Assembly: GCF_003234965.1 (NCBI RefSeq)
Contig: NZ_QKVK01000005.1
Coordinates: forward strand, 62,001-126,000
DNA: 64,000 nucleotides
Direction: 5' to 3'
From: Aestuariivirga litoralis
GTDB taxonomy: Bacteria > Pseudomonadota > Alphaproteobacteria > Rhizobiales > Aestuariivirgaceae
How positions within the stretch are numbered: position 1 is the stretch's first letter; each line of letters opens with the position of its first letter. The notes under the pieces are model-generated. The model made no database searches, had not been told where the DNA came from, and was given only the letters and a program-made list of their open reading frames with translations. Below are positions 31,998 to 41,981 of this stretch, in pieces. Made by a program: the position numbers and the translations under genes.

Positions 31998-32354
31998 ATG
32001 GAGCGCCTGAAGCGTCGGCAGGATTTCGTTGCCGCCGCCCGGGCGCTTTATGCCGCCATGCCGGGCATGGTCGTGCAGATGCGCGCCCGGGGTGACGAGG
32101 CGCCCCCCCGCGTCGGCTTCACCGCCACCAAGAAGATCGGCAATGCCGTGGTCCGCAACCGCGTCAAGCGCCGGCTGCGGGAACTGGCCCGGTTGCAGCT
32201 GGCCACGGTGGCCCGCCCCGGCCATGACTATGTGCTGATCGGCCGCGCGCCCACCTTCGAACGCGCCTTCCCCGATCTCGCGAAAGATCTGAGCTCCGCC
32301 TTGAAAAGGCTGCACCGCACCGCCCACATCGCGGCGGACAAGGGAACACCATGA
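31998..32354 (+). CDS. rnpA: ribonuclease P protein component
   Basis: 118-residue basic protein subunit of RNase P, which trims the 5' ends of tRNA precursors together with the RNA subunit. The N-terminal MERLKRRQDFVAAAR and the RNA-binding motif KIGNAVVRNRVKRRLRE are diagnostic. The stop overlaps the yidC start (4 nt). The yidD gene that often lies between rnpA and yidC is absent here. Confidence 0.97.
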   Translation: MERLKRRQDFVAAARALYAAMPGMVVQMRARGDEAPPRVGFTATKKIGNAVVRNRVKRRLRELARLQLATVARPGHDYVLIGRAPTFERAFPDLAKDLSSALKRLHRTAHIAADKGTP

Positions 32355-34126
32355 ATTTCGAGAACAAGAATTTCATCGCGGCCATCCTGCTGTCGATGGC
32401 GATCATCTTCGGCTGGCAGTATTTCTATGCGGCACCCCTGCAGAAGAAGCTGGCCGAGACCCAGACGGCGGAGACCCAGCAGGGCACCACCGCGCCCGCC
32501 ACCGGCGGCGCCGTGCCCGGCACGACCGCCCAGGCCGCGCCGGTGAGCCGCGAGGAAGCCCTGGCCGCCTCGCCGCGCCTGCCGATCAAGACCGACTTCG
32601 TCTCGGGCTCGATCAACCTCAAGGGCGCGGTGATCGACGACCTGCACCTGCTGCGCTACCGCGAGACGATCGACCCCAAGAGCCCGACCATCACCTTCCT
32701 GTCGCCGTCGGGCACGCCGGGTGCGCTGTTCGCCGAACAGGGTGTGGTTCCCGCCACCGGCACCACGGCGAAGCTCCCGGACTCGAACACGGTGTGGACC
32801 GCCCCCGCCGGTGCGGTGCTGAGCGAAGACAACCCGGTGACCCTCACCTGGGACAATGGCGCGGGCCTCAAGTTCTCGCGCAAGATCCAGATCAGCGACG
32901 AATATCTCTTCACCGTCGAGCAGACGGTCGAGAACACCTCCGCCGCCGCCGTGGCGATGATCCCCTATGCCCGCATCCAGCGCCAGGACACGCCCGTCGT
33001 CTCCGGCTACTGGGTGTTCTTCGAGGGCATGCTGGGCTGGCTCGACGGCAGCCTGCACGAGATCCACTACAAGGACGTGAGCGAGCAGAGCGAGCCTGAC
33101 CGCCGCGACACCACGGGCGGCTGGATCGGCTTCACCGACAAGTACTGGGCCGCCGCCATCGTGCCGGACCAGGCCATGCCCGTCACCGCGAGCTTCATCC
33201 ACACCAAGCGCGACAACCGCGACCTCTACCAGACCGACTATCTCGCCAAGGATGCGATGGTGGTCGAGCCCGGCAAGTCCGCGTCCTCCACCGGCCGCCT
33301 GTTTGCCGGCGCCAAGGTGGTGCGCACCATCAATGCGATCGAGAGCCTCTACCAGATCCAGGGCTTCAGCTACATCATCGACTGGGGCTGGTTCTATTTC
33401 CTGACCAAGCCGTTCTTCTACCTGCTCGACTGGCTGAAGGGCATCGTCGGCAATTTCGGCATCGCCATCCTCGTCGCCACGGTGCTGGTCAAGGCGGCGG
33501 TCTTCCCGCTGGCCAACAAGTCCTATGCCTCGATGAGCAAGATGAAGAAGCTCCAGCCGGAGATGGAGCGGCTCAAGAAGGAATATCCCGAAGACAAGAT
33601 GAAGCAGCAGCAGGAGATGATGGCGCTCTACAAGCGCGAGAAGGTCTCGCCGCTGTCGGGCTGTCTGCCTGTGGTCGTCCAGATCCCCATCTTCTTCGCG
33701 CTCTACAAGGTGATTCTCACCTCGATCGAGCTGCGCCATGCGCCGTTCTTCGGCTGGATCCATGACCTTTCGGCGCCCGATCCGACGAGCCTGTTCAACC
33801 TCTTCGGCCTCATCCCCTGGACGCCGCCGCACATGCTGATGATCGGCGTGTGGCCGATCATCATGGGCATCACCATGTGGCTGCAGATGCGCCTCAACCC
33901 GGCCCCGCCGGACCCGGTGCAGGCGAGCCTGTTCAACTGGATGCCGGTGATGTTCACCTTCATGCTCGGCTCCTTCCCGGTGGGTCTCGTCATCTACTGG
34001 GCGTGGTCCAACACGCTCTCGATCCTGCAGCAGTCGCTGATCATGAAGCGCCATGGCGTGGACATCGACTTCTTCGGCAATGTGAAGAACAGCATCCCCT
34101 TCCTGAAGAAGAAGGCCACCAGTTGA
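32351..34126 (+). CDS. yidC: membrane protein insertase YidC
   Basis: 591-residue insertase that places proteins into the inner membrane alone or with SecYEG. N-terminal signal anchor [20 protein letters not shown], a large periplasmic beta-sandwich domain (about 60-345), then the conserved five-helix core (365-585) with the charged cytoplasmic hairpin ([16 protein letters not shown]) and [16 protein letters not shown]. The length fits Gram-negative YidC. It overlaps rnpA and engB by 4 nt each. Confidence 0.98.
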   Translation: MNFENKNFIAAILLSMAIIFGWQYFYAAPLQKKLAETQTAETQQGTTAPATGGAVPGTTAQAAPVSREEALAASPRLPIKTDFVSGSINLKGAVIDDLHLLRYRETIDPKSPTITFLSPSGTPGALFAEQGVVPATGTTAKLPDSNTVWTAPAGAVLSEDNPVTLTWDNGAGLKFSRKIQISDEYLFTVEQTVENTSAAAVAMIPYARIQRQDTPVVSGYWVFFEGMLGWLDGSLHEIHYKDVSEQSEPDRRDTTGGWIGFTDKYWAAAIVPDQAMPVTASFIHTKRDNRDLYQTDYLAKDAMVVEPGKSASSTGRLFAGAKVVRTINAIESLYQIQGFSYIIDWGWFYFLTKPFFYLLDWLKGIVGNFGIAILVATVLVKAAVFPLANKSYASMSKMKKLQPEMERLKKEYPEDKMKQQQEMMALYKREKVSPLSGCLPVVVQIPIFFALYKVILTSIELRHAPFFGWIHDLSAPDPTSLFNLFGLIPWTPPHMLMIGVWPIIMGITMWLQMRLNPAPPDPVQASLFNWMPVMFTFMLGSFPVGLVIYWAWSNTLSILQQSLIMKRHGVDIDFFGNVKNSIPFLKKKATS

Positions 34127-34755
34127 GCGAGCGTTTCAACGAGGACCAGATCGATGCGGGCCGCCGTCTGTTCGGCGGCCCGTCCCGTTTCCTCAAGGGT
34201 GTGGCGAAGCTCGAGCAGCTGCCGCCGTCGGACGGCGTCGAGATCGCCTTCGCCGGGCGCTCCAATGTCGGCAAGTCGTCGCTCATCAATGCGTTGACCA
34301 ACGTCAATGGCCTGGCGCGTGCCTCCAACACGCCGGGCCGCACGCGCGAGCTCAATTTCTTCGACGTGAACGAGGCGCTCACCCTCGTCGACATGCCGGG
34401 CTATGGCTATGCCAAGGCGCCCAAGCACGAGGTGAAGCAGTGGCAGGCGGTGCTGAGGGGCTATCTCCGCGGCCGCCCGGGCCTGACGCGCGCCTTCGTG
34501 CTGATCGACAGCCGCCATGGTATCCTGAAGGCCGACGAGGAGATGTTCGATCTTCTCGACGAGGCCGCCGTGACCTACCAGGTGGTGCTGACCAAGACCG
34601 ACAAGATCAAGCCCGCCGAGCTCGAGAAGGTGAAAGAAAAGGTCGCTGCGGCGATCAAGAAGCACCCTGCCGCCTTCCCCGAGATCCACGCGACCTCCAG
34701 CGAGAAGGCACTCGGCATCCCCGAGCTCCGGGCGGAGATCGCGGGGCTGCTCTAA
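34123..34755 (+). CDS. engB: ribosome biogenesis GTP-binding protein EngB/YsxC/YihA
   Basis: 210-residue TRAFAC GTPase needed for 50S assembly. P-loop GRSNVGKSS at 45-53, G3 DMPGYG and G4 TKTDK are visible. The start is a TTG at 34123-34125 overlapping the yidC stop (TTGA), with AAGG about nine bases upstream; an ATG further in would remove the N-terminal helix. The order yidC-engB-argB is usual in Rhizobiales. Confidence 0.96.
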   Translation: MSERFNEDQIDAGRRLFGGPSRFLKGVAKLEQLPPSDGVEIAFAGRSNVGKSSLINALTNVNGLARASNTPGRTRELNFFDVNEALTLVDMPGYGYAKAPKHEVKQWQAVLRGYLRGRPGLTRAFVLIDSRHGILKADEEMFDLLDEAAVTYQVVLTKTDKIKPAELEKVKEKVAAAIKKHPAAFPEIHATSSEKALGIPELRAEIAGLL

Positions 34756-34861
34756 GGAATTGTCTTCTCCCGCTGAACAAGCGGGAGAAGACCTCCAACG
34801 ACCCTTTGAAACCTTCACATTTCTCCTGTAATGCGCTTCGCCACTGACCCGGGGGAACTTC

Positions 34862-35752
34862 ATGGACGAAATCGCCGCGACGGCCCGAATCCTTTCCGAG
34901 GCGCTGCCCTTCCTGCAGCGCTATGACGACCAGATCATCGTGGTGAAATATGGCGGCCACGCCATGGTGGACCCCAAGCTCGCCCACCAGTTCGCCCGCG
35001 ACATGGTGATGCTGAAGGTCTGCGGCCTGAACCCCATCGTCGTCCATGGCGGCGGCCCGCAGATCAACAAGATGCTCGACAAGCTCGAGGTGCAGCCGGA
35101 GTTCCGCGAGGGCCTGCGGGTGACCGACGAGGCCACCATGTCGGTCGTCGAGATGGTGCTCTCGGGCTCGATCAACAAGTCGATCGTCGCCTCCATCCAG
35201 CAGGCGGGCGGCCGCGCGGTGGGGATTTCCGGCAAGGACGGCAACCTGATGATCGCCGAGAAGCTGACCAAGAAGAAGACCGACCCCGAAACCGGCAAGG
35301 TGGTCGAGATCGACTTCGGCTTCGTCGGCGAACCGGTGAAGGTCAACACCGAGATCCTCGAGACCATCATGAAGTCCGACGCCATTCCGGTGATCGCACC
35401 CGTCGGCGTGGGTGCGAATGGCGAGACCTTCAACGTCAATGCCGATACGGCGGCGGGAGCGGTGGCCACCGCCACCAGGGCCAAGCGCCTGCTGCTCCTC
35501 ACCGACGTTGCCGGCGTGCTCGACAAGGACAAGAACCTGATCAGCGAGCTCGCCGTCGAGGAGCTTCCCAACCTCATCGCCAACGGCACCATCACCGGCG
35601 GCATGATCCCCAAGGTCGAGAGCGCGGCGGATGTTGTGAAGTCCGGCGTCGAGGGCGTCATCATCCTCGATGGCCGCGTGCCGCATTCGGTGCTGCTCGA
35701 ACTGCTGACGCCGCACGGCGTGGGCACGCGCATCTCGCGGGCAGGGGCATGA
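34862..35752 (+). CDS. argB: acetylglutamate kinase
   Basis: 296-residue amino-acid kinase that phosphorylates N-acetylglutamate, the second step of arginine synthesis. It has the [13 protein letters not shown] phosphate-binding strand, [10 protein letters not shown] for substrate and ATP binding, and the C-terminal [18 protein letters not shown] 34862 is preceded by a GGGGGA ribosome binding site. The N-terminal helix ([19 protein letters not shown]) is the kind that mediates the arginine-sensitive hexamer in other bacteria. Overlaps the next gene (ATGA). Confidence 0.98.
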   Translation: MDEIAATARILSEALPFLQRYDDQIIVVKYGGHAMVDPKLAHQFARDMVMLKVCGLNPIVVHGGGPQINKMLDKLEVQPEFREGLRVTDEATMSVVEMVLSGSINKSIVASIQQAGGRAVGISGKDGNLMIAEKLTKKKTDPETGKVVEIDFGFVGEPVKVNTEILETIMKSDAIPVIAPVGVGANGETFNVNADTAAGAVATATRAKRLLLLTDVAGVLDKDKNLISELAVEELPNLIANGTITGGMIPKVESAADVVKSGVEGVIILDGRVPHSVLLELLTPHGVGTRISRAGA

Positions 35753-36447
35753 ACGACTTCTCCCACGTCGACACCTGGGTCTTCGACCTCGACAACACGC
35801 TCTATCCGGCCTCCTGCCGGCTGTTCGACCAGATCGACGTGAAGATGGGGAATTTCGTCTCGAAGCTCCTCAATGTCGACTATGCCGAGGCCAAGCGGCG
35901 CCAGAAGGAGATGTTCTACAAGTATGGAACGACACTCCGCGGGCTGATGACCGAGCATGGCATCACGCCGGACGACTTCCTCGACTATGTGCATGACATC
36001 GACCATTCGCCGGTGCCGCTGAACAGGCCGCTCGACGAGGCACTCCATGCGCTGCCGGGCCGCAAGCTGATCTTCACCAACGGTACGGTGGCCCATGCCG
36101 AGAAGGTGCTCGCCCGCATTGGCATCACCCACCATTTCGGTGACATCTTCGACATCGTGCATTCGGATTTCATCCCCAAGCCGGAGATGGAGCCCTACCG
36201 CAAGTTCGTGGCCCAGACGGGGATCAACCCCGAAACCTCCGCCATGTTCGAGGACATCGCGCGCAACCTCGAGGCACCGCATGCGCTGGGCATGCGCACC
36301 GTGCTGGTGGTGAGCCCGGAAAACCACGACGCCGAGCACCTGAACAAGGCCACCGGCGGCACCGCCCAGCCGCACATTGACCACGTGACCGACGACCTCG
36401 CCAGCTTTTTGGCGGGATTGACGAAGGACCTCCAAACCCGGTCTTGA
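35749..36447 (+). CDS. HAD-superfamily pyrimidine 5'-nucleotidase
   Basis: 232-residue HAD phosphatase. Motif I is [15 protein letters not shown] (D13 nucleophile, D15), motif II is the FTNGT segment, motif III lysine lies in FIPKPE, and motif IV is MFEDIARN. The NTLYPAS signature identifies the SDT1/pyrimidine 5'-nucleotidase subfamily, which dephosphorylates UMP/CMP or related monophosphates. Translational coupling with argB and closeness to dapD are conserved in alphaproteobacteria; the reason is not known. Confidence 0.9.
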   Translation: MNDFSHVDTWVFDLDNTLYPASCRLFDQIDVKMGNFVSKLLNVDYAEAKRRQKEMFYKYGTTLRGLMTEHGITPDDFLDYVHDIDHSPVPLNRPLDEALHALPGRKLIFTNGTVAHAEKVLARIGITHHFGDIFDIVHSDFIPKPEMEPYRKFVAQTGINPETSAMFEDIARNLEAPHALGMRTVLVVSPENHDAEHLNKATGGTAQPHIDHVTDDLASFLAGLTKDLQTRS

Positions 36448-36498
36448 CCGGGCCTGCCTTTTTGGCGAAAGCCAGCCGAAACGAGTGAGGGGACAGCC

Positions 36499-37335
36499 AT
36501 GACCGATCTTCAGAGCACCATCGAACAGGCCTGGGAGGGCCGCGACAAGGTCAACCTCGAAACCAAGGGCCCGGTGCGCGACGCCGTGGTGGCCGCCCTC
36601 GAACTGCTCGATTCCGGCAAGGCCCGCGTCGCCGAGAAGCGTGACGGCGAGTGGCACGTGAACCAGTGGCTGAAGAAGGCGGTGCTCCTCTCCTTCCGCC
36701 TCAACGACATGCAGATGATCTCCGGCGGCCCCGGCGGGTCCTCGTGGTGGGACAAGGTGCCCTCCAAGTTCGATGGCTGGGCGGAGAAGGACTTCCGCGC
36801 CGCGGGCTTCCGCTCGGTGCCCAACTGCGTGGTCCGGAAGTCGGCCTATGTGGCACCCGGCGCCATCCTCATGCCGTCCTTCGTCAACCTCGGCGCCTAT
36901 GTCGACACCGGCACCATGGTGGACACCTGGGTGACGGTCGGCTCCTGCGCCCAGATCGGCAAGAACGTTCACCTCTCGGGTGGCGTTGGCATCGGCGGCG
37001 TGCTGGAACCGATGCAGGCCGGCCCCACCATCATCGAGGACAACTGCTTCATCGGTGCACGCTCGGAGGTTGTCGAGGGCGTGGTGGTGGGCGAGGGCTC
37101 GGTCATCTCGATGGGCGTGTTCATCGGCCAGTCCACCAAGATCATCGAGCGCGACACCGGCAAGGTGCACATGGGCAAGGTGCCGCCCTATTCCGTGGTG
37201 GTCTCCGGTTCCCTGCCGCAGAAGCCCTATGCCGACGGCTCGCCTTCGCCGTCCCTCTACTGCGCGGTGATCGTCAAGCGTGTGGACGAGAAGACGCGGT
37301 CGAAGACCTCGATCAACGAGTTGCTGCGCGACTGA
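36499..37335 (+). CDS. dapD: tetrahydrodipicolinate N-succinyltransferase
   Basis: 278-residue trimeric acyltransferase that succinylates tetrahydrodipicolinate in the lysine/meso-DAP pathway. An N-terminal helical domain (1-95) is followed by a left-handed beta-helix with hexapeptide repeats (about 100-235), including [20 protein letters not shown] and [15 protein letters not shown]. The ATG has a GAGGGGA ribosome binding site. dapE is about 600 bp downstream on the same strand. Confidence 0.98.
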   Translation: MTDLQSTIEQAWEGRDKVNLETKGPVRDAVVAALELLDSGKARVAEKRDGEWHVNQWLKKAVLLSFRLNDMQMISGGPGGSSWWDKVPSKFDGWAEKDFRAAGFRSVPNCVVRKSAYVAPGAILMPSFVNLGAYVDTGTMVDTWVTVGSCAQIGKNVHLSGGVGIGGVLEPMQAGPTIIEDNCFIGARSEVVEGVVVGEGSVISMGVFIGQSTKIIERDTGKVHMGKVPPYSVVVSGSLPQKPYADGSPSPSLYCAVIVKRVDEKTRSKTSINELLRD

Positions 37336-37422
37336 CAAGGCGGCTTCCGCGAATCTCCGATCTCGTTCATAGTTCAACCTGCGGGTACCGGCGCATCACG
37401 CGCCGCGCAAAGGGGGTTGGAC

Positions 37423-37776
37423 ATGGACTGGAAATATCTGTTCACGAGCCTCGAGGGCCGCATCGGCCGCCAGAGCTACTGGATGGGGGTGATCGCCATG
37501 ACGGTGATCACCATCATCGCAGCACTGATCGACATGGTGCTGGGCACGGCCGGCGAGAATGGCTACGGCATCGTCAGCATCATCGTGGCGCTGGCGCTGA
37601 TCTATCCCGCCATCGTTCTCTATGCCAAGCGCTGGCATGACCGCGGAAAGTCCGGCTGGTGGACGCTCATCGGCCTCGTGCCGATCATTGGCGGCATCTG
37701 GATGCTGGTCGAGCTCGGCTTCCTCCGGGGCACGGATGGCGAGAACCAGTATGGGCCGGACCCGCTGAGATACTGA
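37423..37776 (+). CDS. DUF805 family membrane protein
   Basis: 117-residue inner-membrane protein with four hydrophobic segments and the DUF805 features MDWKYLFTSLEGRIGRQSYW, RWHDRGKSGWW and a C-terminal GENQYGPDP. ATG 37423 has AGGGGG about seven bases upstream; the in-frame TTG two codons earlier is unlikely. The function of DUF805 is unknown. It lies between dapD and dapE. Confidence 0.92.
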   Translation: MDWKYLFTSLEGRIGRQSYWMGVIAMTVITIIAALIDMVLGTAGENGYGIVSIIVALALIYPAIVLYAKRWHDRGKSGWWTLIGLVPIIGGIWMLVELGFLRGTDGENQYGPDPLRY

Positions 37777-37790
37777 GGCCTCAGGAGTTT

Positions 37791-37866
37791 CATCATCGCC
37801 GGGCCGGTCCCGGTGATCCGTTGTGCGCCCGGGAGACGGATGCCCGGGACGAGCCCGGGCATGATG
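37791..37866. repeat. palindromic intergenic element (CCGGGCTTGTCCCGG type), copy 2
   Basis: Left arm from CATCATCGCCGGGCC (37791) and right arm ending GCCCGGGCATGATG (37866) are inverted copies; inner arms read GATCCGT and ACGGAT. It sits between the DUF805 gene and dapE on the same strand, so it could be transcribed as a hairpin. Confidence 0.85.
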
Positions 37867-37943
37867 GGGCGGGGTGATCTCTCCCGCCTCCCGGCAGATC
37901 ATCGGGGGTGCATGTCCGTGGCCGATGCAATAGACTGATCCCC

Positions 37944-39116
37944 ATGAAAAACACCCCCACCGATCCCGTTCCGCTGCTGCAGGACCTGATCCGCTGCAAG
38001 TCCGTCACCCCTGCCGAGGGGGGAGCACTCACCTATCTCGAGAACCTGCTCTCGACCCATGGCTTCGTCTGCCAGCGGCTGATCTTCCGCGAGGCGGGCA
38101 CGCCGGATGTCGAGAACCTCTTCGCGCGCATCGGCTCCGGCAGCCCGCATCTCTGTTTCGCCGGCCACACCGATGTGGTGCCGGAAGGCATCGTCGAGAG
38201 CTGGACGCACCAGCCCTTTGCCGCCGAGATTGCCGATGGCTTCGTCTACGGCCGCGGCGCCACCGACATGAAGGGCTCGGTCGCGGCCTTTGCCGGTGCC
38301 GCCATCGACTTCGTGCGGAATGCAGGCAAGTTCAAGGGCTCGATCTCCTTTCTCATCACCGGTGATGAGGAAGGCCCCGCCATCAACGGCACGGTGAAGG
38401 TGCTGCAGTGGATGGCAGAGAACGGCCACATCCCTGACCATTGCATCGTGGGCGAGCCGAGCTGCGTGGAGACGCTGGGCGACACCATCAAGATCGGCCG
38501 CCGCGGCTCCTTGAGCTTCACCGTCACGGTGGAAGGAAAGCAAGGCCATGCCGCCTATCCGCACAAGGCGGACAACCCGATCCCCAAGCTCGCCCGCTTC
38601 GTCGACCGCATCGCGCATGCGACACTCGACGAGGGCAACGACCATTTCGATCCCTCGACGCTGGCGGTGACGACCTTCGACGTGGGCAACCCTGCGGGCA
38701 ATGTCATCCCCTCGCGCGCCACCGTGAAGTTCAACATCCGCTTCTCGCCCGTGCATTCCTTCGCCTCGCTCAAGACATGGGTGGACGAGCAGATCGCCGT
38801 GACCCGGCAGGAGATGGGCGGCACCTGGACGGTATCGGCCACCGAGGGCGCCGATGCCTTCATCACCGAGCCCGGCCGCTTCGTCGGGCTCGTGCAGGAC
38901 GCGGTGGAGCACGAGACGGGCGTGCTGCCGAAGCTTTCCACCAGCGGCGGCACGTCGGATGCGCGTTTCGTGAAGGATTACTGCCCGGTGCTGGAATTCG
39001 GCCCCACCAATGCGACGATCCACCAGACCGACGAGCGTATCTCGATCGACGAGCTGCGCGCCACGCAGGCGATCTACGCCCGCATCATCGCGGATTATTT
39101 CTCGGCGGAACTGTAG
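37944..39116 (+). CDS. dapE: succinyl-diaminopimelate desuccinylase
   Basis: 390-residue M20 zinc hydrolase that frees LL-diaminopimelate from its succinyl derivative. Metal ligands lie in [11 protein letters not shown] and [10 protein letters not shown]; the catalytic Glu is in ITGDEEGPA; the dimerisation lid and a C-terminal His motif ([12 protein letters not shown]) follow. ATG 37944 gives the usual N-terminus ([21 protein letters not shown]). The 3' end overlaps convergent truA by 22 bp. Confidence 0.98.
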   Translation: MKNTPTDPVPLLQDLIRCKSVTPAEGGALTYLENLLSTHGFVCQRLIFREAGTPDVENLFARIGSGSPHLCFAGHTDVVPEGIVESWTHQPFAAEIADGFVYGRGATDMKGSVAAFAGAAIDFVRNAGKFKGSISFLITGDEEGPAINGTVKVLQWMAENGHIPDHCIVGEPSCVETLGDTIKIGRRGSLSFTVTVEGKQGHAAYPHKADNPIPKLARFVDRIAHATLDEGNDHFDPSTLAVTTFDVGNPAGNVIPSRATVKFNIRFSPVHSFASLKTWVDEQIAVTRQEMGGTWTVSATEGADAFITEPGRFVGLVQDAVEHETGVLPKLSTSGGTSDARFVKDYCPVLEFGPTNATIHQTDERISIDELRATQAIYARIIADYFSAEL

Positions 39117-39847
39117 CCGACGCGGAGGAGATAGAGCCCGTCCGGCGGCGCCACCGGCCCGCAGGCGCTGCGGTCCGCCGCGTCGAGGGCCTTCTTCATG
39201 TCGCGCGGGCTCCACTTGCCCTCGCCGACGAGGCGCAGCGAGCCCACCATCGAGCGCACCTGGTTGTGCAGGAAGGAGCGGGCGTCCGCCCGCACCTCGA
39301 TCAGCTCGCCGTAGCGCGCCACCTCGAAGTGATCGAGCGTCTTCACCGGCGAATTGGCCTGGCACTGCGCGGCCCGGAAGGTGGTGAAGTCATGCTTGCC
39401 GACGAGATGGCCCGCCGCCTCGTGCATCGCATCCGAGTCGAGGTCGACCGGCAGCCACCAGACCTTGCCCCTGTCGAGGGCCGGCGGCGCGCGCCGGTTG
39501 AGGATGCGATAGAGATAGTAGCGCCTGGTGGCGGAGAAGCGGGCGTGGAAGTCATCCGGCACTTCCTCCGCCTCCAGCACGCTCACCGGGTGTTCGCGCA
39601 TGTTGCCGTTCAGCGCGTTGCGAAGCTTGAACGGGTCCCATGATTTCACGAGGTCGACATGCGCCACCTGCGCCAACGCATGCACACCCGCATCGGTGCG
39701 ACCCGCGCCATAGACCATCGAATGACCGCCGTTGATGATGGCGACCGCGCGCTCCAGCACGTCCTGCACCGAGGTCCCGCCGGCCTGGGATTGCCAGCCG
39801 GTGAAGGGTGTGCCGTCATACTCGATGGTGAGGCGATAGCGCGGCAT
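39095..39847 (-). CDS. truA: tRNA pseudouridine(38-40) synthase
   Basis: 250-residue enzyme that makes pseudouridine in the anticodon stem-loop. It starts [19 protein letters not shown]; catalytic D52 lies in [11 protein letters not shown], and [10 protein letters not shown] and [11 protein letters not shown] segments follow. The ATG overlaps the fmt stop by one base. The 3' end overlaps dapE. Confidence 0.98.
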   Translation of the reverse strand: MPRYRLTIEYDGTPFTGWQSQAGGTSVQDVLERAVAIINGGHSMVYGAGRTDAGVHALAQVAHVDLVKSWDPFKLRNALNGNMREHPVSVLEAEEVPDDFHARFSATRRYYLYRILNRRAPPALDRGKVWWLPVDLDSDAMHEAAGHLVGKHDFTTFRAAQCQANSPVKTLDHFEVARYGELIEVRADARSFLHNQVRSMVGSLRLVGEGKWSPRDMKKALDAADRSACGPVAPPDGLYLLRVGYSSAEK

Positions 39848-40752
39848 CAGGCGGCCTCCGTGCCCTTGGCGATGGGAAAGCCGCGCAGGAAGTCGGTGGC
39901 CTCCATCGCGCCCTTGCCCTCGCGCTGCAGCCTGAGAAGGCGGATGGCCCCGGTGCCGCAGGCGATGGTAAGGTTGTCGTCGAGGAAGGTGCCGGGCCTG
40001 CCGCTCGCTTGCACCACCTCGCAGAGCAGCGCCTTGAGGCGCGTAGCCTTCACCGGGAACCATGCGCCGGGGAAGGGCGAGAGGCCGTGGATGTGGTTGC
40101 GCACCTCCTCCGCGCTCCGCGTGAGGTCGATGCGGGCCTCGGCCTTGTCGATCTTCCTAGCATAGGTGACGCCGTCCGCAGGCTGCGGCGTGCAGCTGAT
40201 CTCCGGCTGCGCCAGAACCTCTACCATCAGTCGCGCGCCGAGCGCGGCGAGTTCATCATGCAGCGACTGCGCGGTGGTGGTGGGCGTGATCGCATGCCTG
40301 CGCACCTTGCACATCGGCCCGGTGTCGAGGCCTTCCTCCATGCGCATGATGGTGACGCCGGACTCGGCATCACCCGACATGATGGCGCGCTGGATGGGCG
40401 CGGCCCCGCGCCAGCGCGGCAGCAGCGAGGCGTGAACGTTGAAGCAGCCGAGCCGGGGGGCCGCGAGCACGGGCTTGGGCAGCAGCAGGCCATAGGCGAC
40501 GACCACCGCGGCATCGGTTTCAAGCGCCGCGAAGCGGGCCTGCTCGTCGGCCGACTTCAGCGAGGCGGGCGTTCGCACCTCGATGCCTTGTGCTGCCGCG
40601 AAGGCGTGGACGGGCGAGGGCCGTTCCGCCATGCCGCGGCCGGCGGGGCGCGGCGGCTGCGAGTAGGCACAGGCGATGTCGTGCCCGGCGGCGATCAGCG
40701 CCTTCAGCGTCTCGACCGCGAAGTCCGGCGTGCCCATGAAGACGAGGCGCAT
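39847..40752 (-). CDS. fmt: methionyl-tRNA formyltransferase
   Basis: 301-residue enzyme that formylates initiator Met-tRNA with 10-formyl-THF. N-terminal [19 protein letters not shown], the folate-site motif [21 protein letters not shown]-type segment, and a C-terminal OB-fold (about 205-301) are all present. It lies 4 bp after def, the usual pairing of formylation and deformylation. Confidence 0.98.
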   Translation of the reverse strand: MRLVFMGTPDFAVETLKALIAAGHDIACAYSQPPRPAGRGMAERPSPVHAFAAAQGIEVRTPASLKSADEQARFAALETDAAVVVAYGLLLPKPVLAAPRLGCFNVHASLLPRWRGAAPIQRAIMSGDAESGVTIMRMEEGLDTGPMCKVRRHAITPTTTAQSLHDELAALGARLMVEVLAQPEISCTPQPADGVTYARKIDKAEARIDLTRSAEEVRNHIHGLSPFPGAWFPVKATRLKALLCEVVQASGRPGTFLDDNLTIACGTGAIRLLRLQREGKGAMEATDFLRGFPIAKGTEAA

Positions 40753-40756
40753 CGGC

Positions 40757-41275
40757 CTAGAGCTTTCCGAGCTTGTGGGCCTTCTGGAATTTCTTCACCA
40801 CCCGCTCGCGCTTCAGTCGCGAGATGTGGTCGATGAACAGGATGCCGTTGAGGTGGTCGATCTCGTGCTGCAGGCAGGTGGCCATCAGGCCGGTGGCGTG
40901 CATCGTCCTGGCCTCGCCCTGCCGGTCGACATAGTCGATGCGGATCTCGGCGGGCCTGGTCACCATCTCGTAATACTCCGGGATGGAGAGGCAGCCCTCT
41001 TCGTAGTCGCTCTGCTGTTCGCTCATCCAGGTGATCTCCGGATTGGCGACGAAGAGTGGGGTCTTCGGCTCCCCGTCCTTGGCGAGGTCGATGACGAGCA
41101 GGCGTTGCGGCACGCCCACCTGGATGGCGGCCAGGCCGATGCCGGGGGCGCGGTACATGGTCTCCAGCATGTCGTCCCACAGTTTCTTGACGTGGGAATC
41201 GATCGAGGCCACGGGCTTCGAAACCTCGCGGAGGGTCTTCTCGTCGGGAAGCGTTACGATGGGGAGCAGCGACAT
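40757..41275 (-). CDS. def: peptide deformylase
   Basis: 172-residue metalloenzyme removing the N-formyl group from new proteins. The three motifs are GIGLAA (45-50), EGCLSIP with C95 and QHEIDH with H137, E138 and H141. The ATG is at 41275. It heads def-fmt-truA; the BA14K gene upstream on the same strand ends 35 bp away. Confidence 0.98.
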   Translation of the reverse strand: MSLLPIVTLPDEKTLREVSKPVASIDSHVKKLWDDMLETMYRAPGIGLAAIQVGVPQRLLVIDLAKDGEPKTPLFVANPEITWMSEQQSDYEEGCLSIPEYYEMVTRPAEIRIDYVDRQGEARTMHATGLMATCLQHEIDHLNGILFIDHISRLKRERVVKKFQKAHKLGKL

Positions 41276-41310
41276 GGCCGTCCCTTAGTCAAGCCTTGGC
41301 CGCCGGTCAA

Positions 41311-41730
41311 TCAGCCGCCATAGGGGCTGCGGCACTTCATCAGCTGGTAGCCGCGGCCCTTGTAGAAATTGGTGGTGGGGTCATAGGTGCGGTAGTGATC
41401 GCTGCACCACGCCACATGGGCGGCGGAGTAGCGGCGGCCCCAATGGGCGCGCTGCGGCTTGAAATCGCCATAGCGGTAAACCTGGAAGGGCTTCTGGTAC
41501 CAGTAGCTGCCCGGCCGCGCCACCATGGAGCGCTGGAAGGGGGCATAGTCCATCCGTGCCCTGCAGTGGTAATACCAGTCACCCGAGCAGTTCTTCTCGA
41601 TCACATAGGGCTTCCAGATCCGAACATAGCCGTCGTCATTCGTGCCGTAGGGGTCGGAGGCCAGCGCAGCCGTGGTCAGGGCCGCGAGGCCGAGGAGGCC
41701 CAGAAGGGGTGTGACGAGCGTCCTGAACAT
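41311..41730 (-). CDS. exported BA14K-domain protein
   Basis: 139 residues: a signal peptide (1-25, ending TTAALASDP), a Tyr/Arg-rich middle, and a C-terminal BA14K-type motif with HVAWCSDHYRTYDPTTNFY and MKCRSPYGG. BA14K proteins were first described in Brucella as immunoreactive, lectin-like surface proteins and are common in Rhizobiales. The four remaining Cys could form disulphides in the periplasm. Divergent from the SRP RNA gene. Confidence 0.85.
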   Translation of the reverse strand: MFRTLVTPLLGLLGLAALTTAALASDPYGTNDDGYVRIWKPYVIEKNCSGDWYYHCRARMDYAPFQRSMVARPGSYWYQKPFQVYRYGDFKPQRAHWGRRYSAAHVAWCSDHYRTYDPTTNFYKGRGYQLMKCRSPYGG

Positions 41731-41820
41731 GCGGAAATCTCCCTGAAAGCCCCGATGCGGCGGGGAATCTGCCTCTCCGGCAGAATGCAGCCGCGCCCGG
41801 CGCTTTGCAAGCCGTGGTGC

Positions 41821-41849
41821 TTGCCTTTTGTTCCCGTTCCCCCCATATA
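41821..41849 (+). promoter_or_regulatory. candidate promoter of the SRP RNA gene
   Basis: TTGCCT (41821-41826) and CATATA (41844-41849) are 17 bases apart, placing the start about six bases downstream at the 5' end of the predicted RNA. The position supports it more than the match to consensus. Confidence 0.5.
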
Positions 41850-41854
41850 GCCCC

Positions 41855-41955
41855 CGGGAGGTTGGCGGCGGACGTGCCGCTCGCCAACCGGGTCAGGTCC
41901 GGAAGGAAGCAGCCCCAACGAGACCGGAACGGGTTGCCCGTCCAGCCTCCCACCC
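41855..41955 (+). ncRNA. ffs: signal recognition particle RNA (4.5S, small bacterial type)
   Basis: About 100 nt. The conserved apical SRP54-binding region GGTCAGGTCCGGAAGGAAGC plus AGCC is at 41891-41914. The closing stem pairs GGGAGG (41856-41861) with CCTCCC (41946-41951). With Ffh it targets nascent membrane proteins. Its place immediately upstream of dnaX is typical for Rhizobiales. Exact ends are estimated from pairing. Confidence 0.95.
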
Positions 41956-41981
41956 TTTAAGCTGCCCCGCGGAAGCCCGCC